A stretch of DNA of 64,000 bases. Source: Anarhynchus alexandrinus (taxonomy: Eukaryota; Chordata; Aves; Charadriiformes; Charadriidae). The notes under the pieces are model-generated. The model was given only the letters and a program-made list of their open reading frames with translations, made no database searches and was not told the origin of the DNA. Positions 36,023 to 44,900 of the stretch are shown here, piece after piece. Within the stretch, counting starts at the first letter, position 1. Each line of letters opens with the position of its first letter. Location: contig VUYV01000062.1 of the NCBI GenBank assembly GCA_008711295.1, positions 4,170,330-4,234,329 of the forward strand, written 5' to 3'. The translations under genes and the position numbers were made by a program.

Positions 36023-36600
36023 CTCAATGTTTCGTACATTCTTTCTCTTCCACAAAACGCTCGATGTTGACAGCTGTGAATTTTAAACAACTATTCTGTG
36101 TATGTTTTTCTAATTTCGTGTATTCAGATAGTTTCCCCGGCATCAGGGGCTGAAAGCAGAGCGCTCGCATTCTGTAATTTAGAGATTTCATGCTTTTCAA
36201 AGAGTCACAGCGACTCGGATCGAAAAACAAAGTGGAAATTAAGTGTCTAATGGAGAAAGATTCAAACGGCAAGAAAAGTGGTTACTTTAGAGGTGTTACA
36301 CAAAATAAAATTCGTATTTATATGAATTACGATTACAGAGAGTCTCCGTAAACCATACTCTGCATGCGATAAATACGTGAATAAAAGTATGGAAACTTTG
36401 TTTTGCTAAACCACATTCTGATTACTCAAAATCCACTCACACTTTGTAGTATTCCTTTTAAAGAAAAACTGCAGTATTTTGAAGAAAAAGTTTGCCTTCA
36501 GTCAATTAATCAAATAAAATATTTGGATATCAGCAATTTGTCCATGTAATGAATGAAGTTTTTTTACTATGGCAAAAACTAACTTAAAACAGATGCTGGT
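36023..36600. promoter_or_regulatory. Candidate regulatory element with TALE/E-box site
   Basis: TGACAGCTGT at 36068-36077 combines a TALE core (TGACAG) with an E-box (CAGCTG). A T-box-like AGGTGTTACAC lies near 36291-36301. The remainder is A+T-rich with TAATTTAGAGATTTCATGC text. No frame over 82 codons and no repeat. Confidence 0.35.
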
Positions 36601-36628
36601 CTAGAGCAATGTTTCTCTCTACATTGGG

Positions 36629-36759
36629 GAAAAAAAAAACCCAACCCAACCCCCCCCCAAAAAACCCCAATCTCCAGTGAAAAGCCTCCCTGTAAAACAG
36701 AAAAACCAAACGAGGTTTCCTTTTCCAGNNNNNNNNNNNNNNNNNAAAAAAAAAAAAAA
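36629..36759. repeat. A- and C-rich low-complexity tracts with a 17-N gap
   Basis: An A run, CCCAACCCAACC units and a C9-type run (about 36630-36668) precede a 17-N gap (36729-36745), which is followed at once by a 14-A run. The gap is another homopolymer-associated assembly break. Frames drawn across it should be ignored. Confidence 0.9.
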
Positions 36760-36820
36760 GAAAAGAAAATAGCTTCAAAATAGCATCCGATGGGTATTCC
36801 GTGGTGATTCTGCCATAACC

Positions 36821-37294
36821 ATGGGTCGGTATTTTTTTCAAAATGCAAATATTACAGATAGGCTGTTATTAAACAATCCCGGCCAAAAAGGAGTTTTGGA
36901 TATACTCCGGAGCGTTCTGTCTAACCGGCGGCACTGGAGCTGTCCTCAGCTGTGCCCTGGGAAGGGGGCAGCAGGGACGGACTGGGGACCTGGGGGTCAG
37001 GGTGACTGGCTGCCGTTCCTGGCTCTGCCGCTGCGAGACCTGCAGACGTTTCTCCCCCGGTTTCCCCTCCCTGAATCTCTCATTTTGAAGGGGAGGAGGC
37101 TGGGAGCCATCCCTTTTTATACAATAATTCAAAGAGTGAAACCCATTTCAGACGCGCTCCAGTCCTTTCTGCAAAGTGGGGTGGTTCTCGTCCGACAGCT
37201 CCTGCAGCCCCAGCAGCAAAGCAACCCTGCCGACGCGCTGCCCGTCCTCCCGAGGCGCTATCCCCGCCAGCAGGGACACTGGGGTAGCCTCTGA
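36821..37294 (+). other. Unrecognised 157-codon ATG frame
   Basis: The start ATG has a favourable context (ACCATGG). The predicted chain is Gln/Leu/Pro-rich in its second half, and I recognise no domain, signal peptide or membrane helix. Minus frames of 87 and 106 codons overlap it, so its openness is likely an effect of GC content. A perfect ATGCAAAT octamer (36843-36850) lies within its first codons, which fits regulatory DNA better than coding DNA. Not called as a gene. Confidence 0.12.
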
Positions 37295-37420
37295 AGAGGG
37301 GAGCACCACGGCAGTGCGGAAGCCAGGAAGACCCTGCCCTTCCCAGGAGCCAAGGCTGCTCCAACACAGCACCCTTGTGCCAAGCTCTGTGCCTCAGCAC
37401 AGTCGTGTCCCGCGCCTTCC
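36895..37420. other. GC-rich patch left of the CR1 pair
   Basis: About 500 bases of GC-rich sequence with scattered CpGs (CCGGCGGCAC, CGACGCGCTGCC) end shortly before the older CR1 fragment. It could be a weak CpG island or ordinary GC-rich unique sequence. Confidence 0.4.
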
Positions 37421-37543
37421 CCCACCGAGTGTTGGAATGGGCTCCTGCTACAGTCTGTCTTCTACTCTCAAGACCACCAACAAGCCTTGAATTTAAATCA
37501 CAGAATGGTCATGGTTGGAAGCGACCTTCAGAGATCATCCAGT

Positions 37544-38052
37544 CATAGAATCATAGAAACGCTGAGGTTGGAAGGGACCTTTAAGATCATCAAGTCCAAG
37601 CATTAACCTACCCTGACAAAACCACTTCTAAGTCCTGTCCCCAGGTACCACATTTACGCTTTTTTAAACACCTCCAGGGATGGCAAATCCACCACCTCCC
37701 TGGGCAGCCTGTTCCAATGTTTAATAACCCTTCCAGTGAAAAAAAAATTCCTAATATCCAATCTAAACCTCATCTGACATAACTTGAACCCATTTCCTCT
37801 CATCCTGTCACTTGTCACCAGGGAGAAGAGGTCAGCCCCCACCTGAGTGATAAGGTCTCCCCTCAGCCTCCTCTTCTCCAGGCTAAACAACCCCAGTTCC
37901 CTCAGCTGCTCCTTATAAGACTTGTGCTCCAGACCCCTCACCAGCTCCGTTGCCCTTCTCTGGACACGCTCCAGCACCTCAATGTCCCTCGTGTAGTGAG
38001 GGGCCCAAAACTGAACACAGTACTCAAGGTGGGGCCTCACCAGTGCCAAGTA
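37544..38052 (-). mobile_element. Younger 5'-truncated CR1 LINE inserted in an older CR1
   Basis: Reading the minus strand, the element runs from within ORF2 to a 3' end with two copies of the CR1 terminal octamer (TTCTATGATTCTATG). The plus-strand words GGTTGGAAGGGACC and CACCTCCAGGGATGGCAAATCCACCACCTCCC are hallmark CR1 3' region. About 509 bp remain. CAGT at 37540-37543 and again at 38053-38056 may be a 4-bp target duplication; CR1 often has short or no duplications. It interrupts the older fragment exactly between its two halves. Confidence 0.93.
37654..38049 (-). pseudogene. CR1 ORF2 C-terminal fragment (reverse transcriptase tail)
   Basis: An open minus frame of 131 codons encodes the C-terminal end of the CR1 reverse transcriptase. 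The landmarks in order are [59 protein letters not shown], and [19 protein letters not shown] before the stop. The catalytic YxDD region and the endonuclease domain are absent (5' truncation), so it cannot be functional. The first codon is TTG, an artefact of the truncation rather than a real start. Compared with my memory of the family, the segment between the DLI and DLFS motifs looks about a dozen residues short. The lack of stops suggests a fairly recent insertion. Confidence 0.93.
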
Positions 38053-38176
38053 CAGTCCAAGCCCCCTGCCAAAGCAGGCTCACCTAGAGCAGGTTGGACA
38101 GGAATACATCCAGGCAGTTTTTGAACATCTCCAGAGAAGGAGACTCCACAGCCTCTCTGGGCAGCTTGGGCCATTC

Positions 38177-38589
38177 CCCACTCTTCTCTGCTTCAGGCAT
38201 TGACCCCTCGCCTTTCAAAGGTGTCTTCAGACCACTCGCAAAAAACACTGTAAAAGAGCAATGCATCATTTCCCCTACTCTGGCATCAGTCTCAACGCTT
38301 TGGTGTGACCCACTCCACGTTGACATTTTCTCTCCCTAATATCTGCAGGAACCAAACAGCAATGGCAATGTGGTTTTGCTTGGGGGAGGACAGGAGGTGG
38401 GTTTTGTCTAGTCTGAAAATGCATTTTCCCTTCATCCCAGTCATTTATTGTTCTTCTTTTGGCACCAGAAGGACATATTTTGGACATGAATTTCTCTGTG
38501 GGTGTTACATTGGAAATTAATCTCTCTCCAAGGCACATACGGTCTGGGACAGTTTTGAAATACGTGCGAGAGGATGGAGAGGGGAGGGA
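38177..38589. other. Intergenic sequence right of the CR1 pair
   Basis: No CR1 similarity is visible beyond about 38176. Short frames on both strands (up to 87 codons) are unassigned. Nothing else seen. Confidence 0.5.
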
Positions 38590-38960
38590 ACGTGCGGAAA
38601 TGAGGCCACTTTGTGGGGCAGGCAGTTAGCCGGCATGTTCCCCGCGTCCCCTCGCCCGGCCCAGCCGCAGTGCACACCTCCCTGCACGCCCCGCCAGGCA
38701 AGGGAAGCTTGCCACCGACGGGAGAGGACACAGGACGGGATACTCGGGCGTACGAGCCCTGACCTACACGGCACATCGCAACGTGCTCGTTTTGGCATTT
38801 GCCCCCTCTTCTCAGCCCTCATTGCTGCGAACACCCTGCGAGGGAGCACTGGGGCTGCATGGCAAGGAGCCACCGTCCCACCGGCGCTGGTGGGAGGAAT
38901 GGGACCTCTCACCAACACGCGGGTCAAGGTCTGCCACCGTGTCAGACGTGATTTCCCAGC
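38590..38960. promoter_or_regulatory. CpG-island-like patch
   Basis: CpG density is high between about 38590 and 38800 (CCCCGCGTCC, CGCCCGG, ACGGGATACTCGGGCGTACG), in contrast to the flanks. Frames of 136 codons (minus, 38517-38927), 142 codons (plus, 38611-39039) and 151 codons (plus, 38783-39238) overlap one another and show no known domain, so they look compositional. It may be an orphan CpG island. Confidence 0.42.
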
Positions 38961-39029
38961 AAAATGTGCCGTACGAGCACTGCCTGCTCCCCACTCCTTC
39001 CTGCTCTCAGGGCGATTCCATTCCCATCA

Positions 39030-39145
39030 TTTCTTTTGATGGTGCAGTGTATTCCATTTGCATGGCAATACAATCAACGAACTATTACTGCCACGTTCAA
39101 GCCCCCCTGTGCTGGACACTATTAAAAAAAAAAAAAAAAGGAAAG
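39030..39145. promoter_or_regulatory. POU octamer next to a poly(A) run
   Basis: A perfect ATTTGCAT octamer lies at 39056-39063 in the context CCATTTGCATGGCAATACAATC, joined to a further A+T-rich word. ATTAAA followed by a poly(A) run at about 39122-39139 resembles a retroposed 3' tail, but no donor gene body is recognisable upstream. Confidence 0.3.
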
Positions 39146-39219
39146 AAAAGGAAAAGTTGTAGAACTAAGATCCAACAGCTTGAAAGGGTCAAAGGAACCA
39201 TGAAAAGCTTTAAAAATGG

Positions 39220-39660
39220 GCATGTGGGGTTTTTTTAATGTAATTAGGAAAAAATAAGAAGCAGAAGTGTATAAATTTTTTTAAAAATTCTAATAAGTCA
39301 TTAATAAGTATTAGAAACCACCGTATACATGCATATTTAGGCACTCCTCTGGCTCGAAATTATGCTTTACGCAAACAAAAGGCCTCTCTCTACAGATTTA
39401 CACAATAGGTTTACACTGAGCCATTACGATCTATCATGTAACTGAGCGCTTAATGACTCTTTAATTTAAGGATTATTGACACAGAAGATGTAACAGCTGC
39501 TTAAGAGTTACTACACAGCAGCAGCTTTCCAAAAAGATATCACTTCATCATTTTTATATTTTCTAAACTGTGCAAAGGCGCTTACATTCATGGCAGAGAC
39601 TTGAAAGACAGAAAAATTCAAGGGGAAATAAATTAGAATATACTTGACCTCAGTGAACTG
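39220..39660. promoter_or_regulatory. Strong candidate regulatory element
   Basis: Contains GCAAACA (forkhead type) at 39371-39377, CTTAATGACTCTTTAATT near 39449, GATTATTGACAC near 39471, and an E-box CAGCTG at 39494-39499. Frame-free, repeat-free and homeodomain-rich over more than 400 bases. Confidence 0.4.
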
Positions 39661-40547
39661 GGAAAAAAAAATAAATTTTGACATTCTCAGTTGAGAACAG
39701 GTTTGTTCTTATTTATTTATGACAGTGCAAAAGCTTAAAATAATAAAAAAAAAGTTTATGTTATCTGAAAAGAAGCCTTCCAGACTAAGACCCTCTATTT
39801 TCTGTTGAAGCCCAAGAATTATTTTTTAAGCGAAGTTATAAGCCCCTTGAAAGAGCCATACACAAAGGTAGCGCTGGCAGGAGTTTAAGCGCAAGTGGTA
39901 ACGGGTGTCACTGCAACAACTAACGCCTGAAAACGCAAGAGAGTGCGTTCGGGTTGTGTGCGTGTATACACATAGGTATTTATAACCCTCCTAACAATGA
40001 ATGTTCCTGCTGCCAAACGTTGGGAGACAGAGTTGATTTCCTTTCAAGTAATTGATGTAGGCTTTCTTCAGGACCCCGTCCAGACAAGTTCTCCACCGTG
40101 GGGCAGGAAATCACACCGTCAAAGGAAAGCTGAGCGCTCCTTCCACCCGGCCCGGGTCAGCCCCTCCAAAACACTAGATTTATACGACTGCTGCCAAAAA
40201 AACTTGCATTTCCATGCCCTCCTGTTGCTAAGATAAAGGATGTTTCCTACCGCCTCAGAATGCCGTCCTCATTTAAAACTCCAGCTATGTTCTGACAAAA
40301 CACGCTGCTGTCACCCCAAATTGAGCAAATGAGCCTACGTCCTACAGTATAAAGACCAAAAGAGTTATTGAATATCACCCGGGGAGCGCAAAATGAAAAG
40401 GCTCCCATTTCTTCCTGACCTTTTTGGGGCATTTTTTTCCTGAAATCGGCCGAGCCCTTCAGCCTTCATTTCTCATGCTGTCTGCGGTAGCACAGGAAGG
40501 ACAGCTTGGACTTTGCAGTTTCAAACAGATCAAGTTTTGTTAAATAA
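39661..40547. other. Intergenic sequence
   Basis: A run of A's near 39663-39670 and another near 39750. Frames of 79 codons (39997-40236, plus) and 61 codons (40247-40432, minus) are unassigned. Nothing else supported. Confidence 0.5.
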
Positions 40548-40598
40548 CTTTTCTTTTTTTTTTTTCTTCTTCTTTTTTTTTTTTTCCTCTCCTTCTTC
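40548..40598. repeat. 51-nt uninterrupted pyrimidine run
   Basis: Every base from 40548 to 40598 is C or T, mostly T. It is followed by AAACCCAAAG, so an AG lies 9-10 bases after the run ends, as at a 3' splice site. The sequence after that AG has no recognisable exon. It is equally consistent with a simple polypyrimidine repeat. Confidence 0.9.
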
Positions 40599-40669
40599 AA
40601 ACCCAAAGCGGAAGGGAACACTGTGAAGAAAATGGAAACTGGCAAAGAGCTTTAACTTCAAATAGCCTT

Positions 40670-41445
40670 ATAAGTCAGCGTTGATGTGCAAAACTAATTC
40701 TGTTTTTTTGGCATTTAAATATAACCCGACAGTTGCAGAAGGGAGGGGTGAGGGTGGGAGAAGCGCGAGGCAGATTACCAGCCAAGTGCAAAATACGGAG
40801 ACGTGTAGCGCTGCGACTTCTGTTTATCAAATGAAATAAGGATCGGATTTACTGGCACTGAGCTCTATAGGGGAGACCGCAAACTTGCACCGGAACATTT
40901 CAGGAGAGGGACCCTATGACAAAAAGCGGTTCTGTATTGGTGGTGTCAAGGAAAAAAGGCATTTCACTCATGTCAGACGGGGACGTTTCCACGGAAGAGA
41001 ATCCCGAGCTTCAGTAAAAGAGATATGCAAATAGCTCCATTCATTCAAAAACAGAAGTACCACTGAATATAATGTATCTAAATATTTGTTCAGGGTTAAG
41101 TGGTGTTGTCTAAACAAGCAGAAAAGCCCTTTTTTTATGTAGATTTGCTCTCCCCATTAGGAGTGCCAGCCACATACTTGTTTATTTCTATGCTCCTCAA
41201 TTCCTAGAAATCTCCCGCATCATTTTACAGTTGCACGAGGTAAGGCATATTCTGACACCAGGTATTCGTATGATCCGTACCATCATCTGTCCAAGCGACC
41301 TATTTCTACCACTCATATAAATACACTGATGGGAAAGCATGGACTTATCCTTTAAGGACGTGGCATGAAAGTGGAGGTAGTGTCGTTTATCAGGCTATAA
41401 TTACACTTTTAACTGTAGCGAAAGGCCCATGGGGCACAGCCTGCC
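40670..41445. promoter_or_regulatory. Candidate regulatory element with POU octamer
   Basis: A perfect ATGCAAAT octamer at 41025-41032 (context GATATGCAAATAGC) lies in the middle. GGCATTTAAATATAACC near 40709, TTTATCAAATGAAATAAGGATCGG near 40823 and CAGGCTATAATTACAC near 41391 are further A+T-rich words. It passes directly into the CpG-rich patch to the right. No frame of note. Confidence 0.38.
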
Positions 41446-41449
41446 TCCC

Positions 41450-41920
41450 CTGCCCTCGCTGTGTCAGCCCGCGGGCAGCGCTGCTGCCTTCAGCAGCCCA
41501 AATTTTACCTCTCCTCGTCTCCGCTGCTTTCAGGGCTGTCATTGCTCGATGCTGTTGGCCCAACGCACCCCCTCCAGAAGCACTTCATGACTAAGAGGAA
41601 GAAACAAATTTCTACCAGGCGAAACAACTGTCGGTACGAGGGGTCAACAAGCACTAGAGCGGGCGGCGGGTCTGGGGCGCCGGGGGGCGCGGAGGAGGCC
41701 GGCGCGTGGAACGGGACCCCGACGGCCGCCAACGCTTCGCGCGGGAGATATATGGAATCACTCAAGCAGAAGGGGAGATCTCTGACAGCTCACTCAAAGG
41801 AAGATGAGGGAGGGAGCGCTACCATCTTGAATAGGCATCCGGAGGGGAGGCGCCTCGCGCTTATCCTTATCCTGCCAGAGAGAAAGCGGTTGTACGAAAC
41901 GTGCAGGGGCTAAAGAATGC
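41450..41920. promoter_or_regulatory. CpG island with very dense core at 41632-41743
   Basis: By hand count 20 CpG dinucleotides fall in 112 bases (41632-41743), the densest CpG stretch in the window. Flanking sequence to 41450 and 41900 carries more CpGs at lower density. There is no TATA box at an obvious distance. An orphan CpG island beside octamer and homeodomain blocks is typical of promoters of developmental or divergent non-coding transcripts. Confidence 0.6.
41505..41790 (-). other. Possible minus-strand exon in the CpG island (speculative)
   Basis: A minus frame opens after a stop near 41790 and covers the CpG core. It ends in a Ser/Asp/Glu-rich stretch (SSNDSPESSGDEER), after which the DNA reads GAGAG then GTAAAA, an acceptable splice donor. 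There is no ATG at the beginning of the frame (its first start-like codon is TTG), no recognisable domain and no visible partner exon. A 150-codon plus frame (41461-41913, GTG start) overlaps it completely. Most likely compositional, but it is the best exon-like arrangement outside the CR1. Confidence 0.12.
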
Positions 41921-44900
41921 CGGAGAGCTGGGGGGGGATGACACGACAACATGGACACAACACTTAAACATAGCGTATACAATTTCCTTTGGTCCTTTTA
42001 AAGAGTGTTTAAAGAAGGTCACACACAAACCTACCAGCTTTACCTTAAGCAGCGATCTCAGCATCTTCACAGGGAAAACGTACGCAAAAATTGATACGTA
42101 GTCTTGTGTCATCACAAACAGATCGAGAAGCATTTACAGACAGTCCTGTATCTACCAAAGTCTCAGTTTATTATTGACTAGAGTAAATAATCTCCAGTCA
42201 AAAATTAACAAACTTCTATTTCTATTTAATGTCTGCCCTGTGCAGTGTCATTACTCCACTGCTCTGTTCTAGGGAAAAGCCACTCACGAGGCTGTTCTGA
42301 AGACAGCATCTACTTCATGAATTTTTCAAAATCTGTTGTTTGCATAAAGCTTTTTCCATCCGGTTAGTCCCATCAAACCAGGACAGCCAGTAATCATGGA
42401 CAACTCTACCTGGCGAAGGACGGGCCCCTCGCCATGGGGCCCCTCTCTCAACAGTTATTTGTTGTTGCTGAAATTAAATTTTCTACCAAAATAACCCTGG
42501 AGCCCCTAGGTAGTAAAAACCCCAAAAGGGAAAAGTTACTATTCAGCCTGCAGGAGACCTTGCTGCTAACATCAATAGCCACAACAAAGAAACAGACAAA
42601 ACAAAATATTTGGAAATGAAAATACAACTTCACAATCAGAAGTGACCCCTCAAAACCTCACAATAGAAGCCCCAGGTCATCAGAGAAACTTCTATAGAGT
42701 TTCACATACAGAACTCATTTTCTTTTACCAGTCCTCTTCACCTTTACTTTCACAAATAGCTCTTCTCCTTTCTTCTTCTGGGGAGGAAAGCAATCTACCG
42801 TGCCCAGGTGGATTTAATAAGGGAGGTCTAATACTGGAGGTCAAAGAATATGAATGGATTAAAAGATTAGGGAGAAGAGCATGAAGGCTTTCACCTTTAA
42901 GGTTCCTGTTCTGAATTCGTCTGATGTCAGCAGTGAGCAAGCAGTGTAACCAGCACGGAGCTGGGGCTGTGTGGGAATCTCTCCGTCAGCTTCTAGGAGC
43001 TACACGAAGGGATCGCTAAAACGACTCTGAATATTTTAAGGATAGTTACTGAGGCTGCCTCTCATTATCAAGCCCCATATCTACTTTCCTGTTTCTTCAT
43101 ATTCCACCACTATAAATACCAAGATGGTTTTTCAGTTAAAAAACAAAACAAAACAAAACCACCCCCTACTTTTCACTATTAAATTCACATTTATCAGCTA
43201 CACGCTGTTTTCCTGTGACCCCAAATCTCTTAAAACAAAGCCAGACAGACACCCCCGTCCACCACTTTTAGTACAATTGCCTGGTACTCGACCAGAAGGT
43301 GTTCTTCGTGTAACAAATAAAGCCTCCTAACAAGCTATAATCTGCAGCAAAAAAAGAACAATCTGACTTTGCTGAAAGTTATTCCTATGGCATCCCTGAA
43401 CCTCACCTTCCCCCATGATTTTGGTGAAATCATGTTGGAGTCAATCGGTATGGCATTACCAATGGCTAAACGTGCGGGCTTGTGCACGTGAACGTTCAGC
43501 CATCTTTTAAGGCACAGCTCATTGCTTCAGCTCCAAAAGTTATGGAGAAATTATCTCATTTTTCACTGGCAAGGTCCATACTTTCACTTTCACATACCCA
43601 GTGGGAAACGCAGCCGCCGAAGTGCTTGAGAAGTAAAGCAGCCACACATACAGGGTGCTCTCTTGTAACGAGAGGAGTGAGCTCAACAAGTAGGATAGAT
43701 ATTAGAAATTTTTCAAAAGAGCTGAGTGTCGTATTCGTTTCAGGATTTAAAACCAGCCATGATCACCTCCAAAATGCCTTCAGTTAAAAAAAGCAAGTTG
43801 CACAACGGACCCACCAGCCGTGACTGAGGCTGGTTTAATAATAAACTCAAAACTACTTAAGATGAACCTCATGTTTCCATGGTGATGAATACATATCTCT
43901 CTCCAGAGTGTCTCGTGATGCAGAAAACATTCACCAGTAATATTTTGGTAGTAATCTTGCTAATGGAAAATTCATTAGGATTGTTCAAGACGGTGATAAC
44001 ACCGACTTGGAGTAATTTCAGACTGACCTTGGCAAACTGGCAGGTGAAGATGACAGCAGTATGGTGCCCAGTGGAAAAGTAAAGCAAGTGAAGATACCTG
44101 CTTATGACATATGTTTTAAAAAAAAAAGATGAGGACCGGTGGCTGCTAAGATGAATGTGCAGACCTGTTCGTTTACTTTACTTCTCTGATACCTGCCAGT
44201 AAACCTAGTTTTGCCTCAGTAAGCTTCCTCGCCCGTGAGAAGATTTAAATCTTCTCAAACAGATACAAAACGTACCATCTCCTCAGGTTAGCCTTGCTTA
44301 ATGGCAGCGAGGCACGGCCAAGTGCAGACGCTCTTAAAATAACATATTTGACAGGTATAAGATGAGGCATATACAGTAGGAGAGGTCCCAAAGCTTGCCT
44401 TCATTCGCACGGCTGCTCTAAGGGCATGAACTGCTAAACTCTGTCATCATCACTTAAGTTACAGTGCTCCTTAATACGATACGGTGTTCTGTTCGGGGGA
44501 AGAAAAACCTTCTTAAGAGTACATATTTGACTTTGATCCGGTGACATGTTTCTGAAGGAAAGCATCTGACAGGACAAAGATGTACGGTACTTCATTTAGT
44601 CTGTGTGCCATATGCGGCAGTTGAAGGATCGCTGTCGCAGCCCCTTGGGCTGGCATCCCGGCTCCCACGGTGCCGCAAAGCACAAGGATTTCTGCTGGGC
44701 TTCAGGAGCAAAAAGCTGGGGAAGAATTTCTCTGGGCTCTGTGCAACAAGTGCATTTACCTATTCCATTCAGAAACTAAAAAATGAGGCATTTTAACTTG
44801 CAATCGAAAAAAAAAATAATTTACTAACTTCACACCATAGAAACAGCGTTAATATTTCGATTCAAGCAGCCCATAAGCACAGGTGTCATTTTCAGCACGT

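Larger units (their letters stand above)
37496..38176 (-). mobile_element. Older CR1 LINE fragment, split by a younger CR1
   Basis: Two pieces of one 3'-terminal CR1 fragment flank the inner element. 37496-37543 gives the 3' end (CACAGAATGG..GGTTGGAAG..GATCATCCAGT on the plus strand). From about 38057 to 38176 the same consensus resumes with CCAAGCCCCCTGCCAAAGCAGG and continues to the GGAGACTCCAC..CTCTCTGGGCAG segment. Rejoining them gives the usual CR1 order without a gap. The 5' side is truncated, as is normal for CR1. Only 3'-UTR and end-of-ORF2-proximal sequence remains. Confidence 0.85.

Noticed and set aside
36821..37294. 157-codon ATG frame with good start context.
   Set aside because: GC-rich DNA, long overlapping minus frames, no domain, and an octamer within its first codons. 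Kept only as an unassigned frame.
39100..39140. ATTAAA plus poly(A) considered as the tail of a processed pseudogene.
   Set aside because: No recognisable coding or UTR sequence precedes it and no target duplication was found.
38517..39238. Overlapping frames of 136-151 codons on both strands.
   Set aside because: They shadow one another in a CpG-rich patch, lack known domains, and none has support as a gene.
35556..41403. The 14-mer TCAGGCTATAATTA occurs at both 35556-35569 and 41390-41403.
   Set aside because: Roughly a dozen or more 14-mer coincidences are expected between positions of a 64-kb window on both strands, so this is not evidence for duplicated enhancers.
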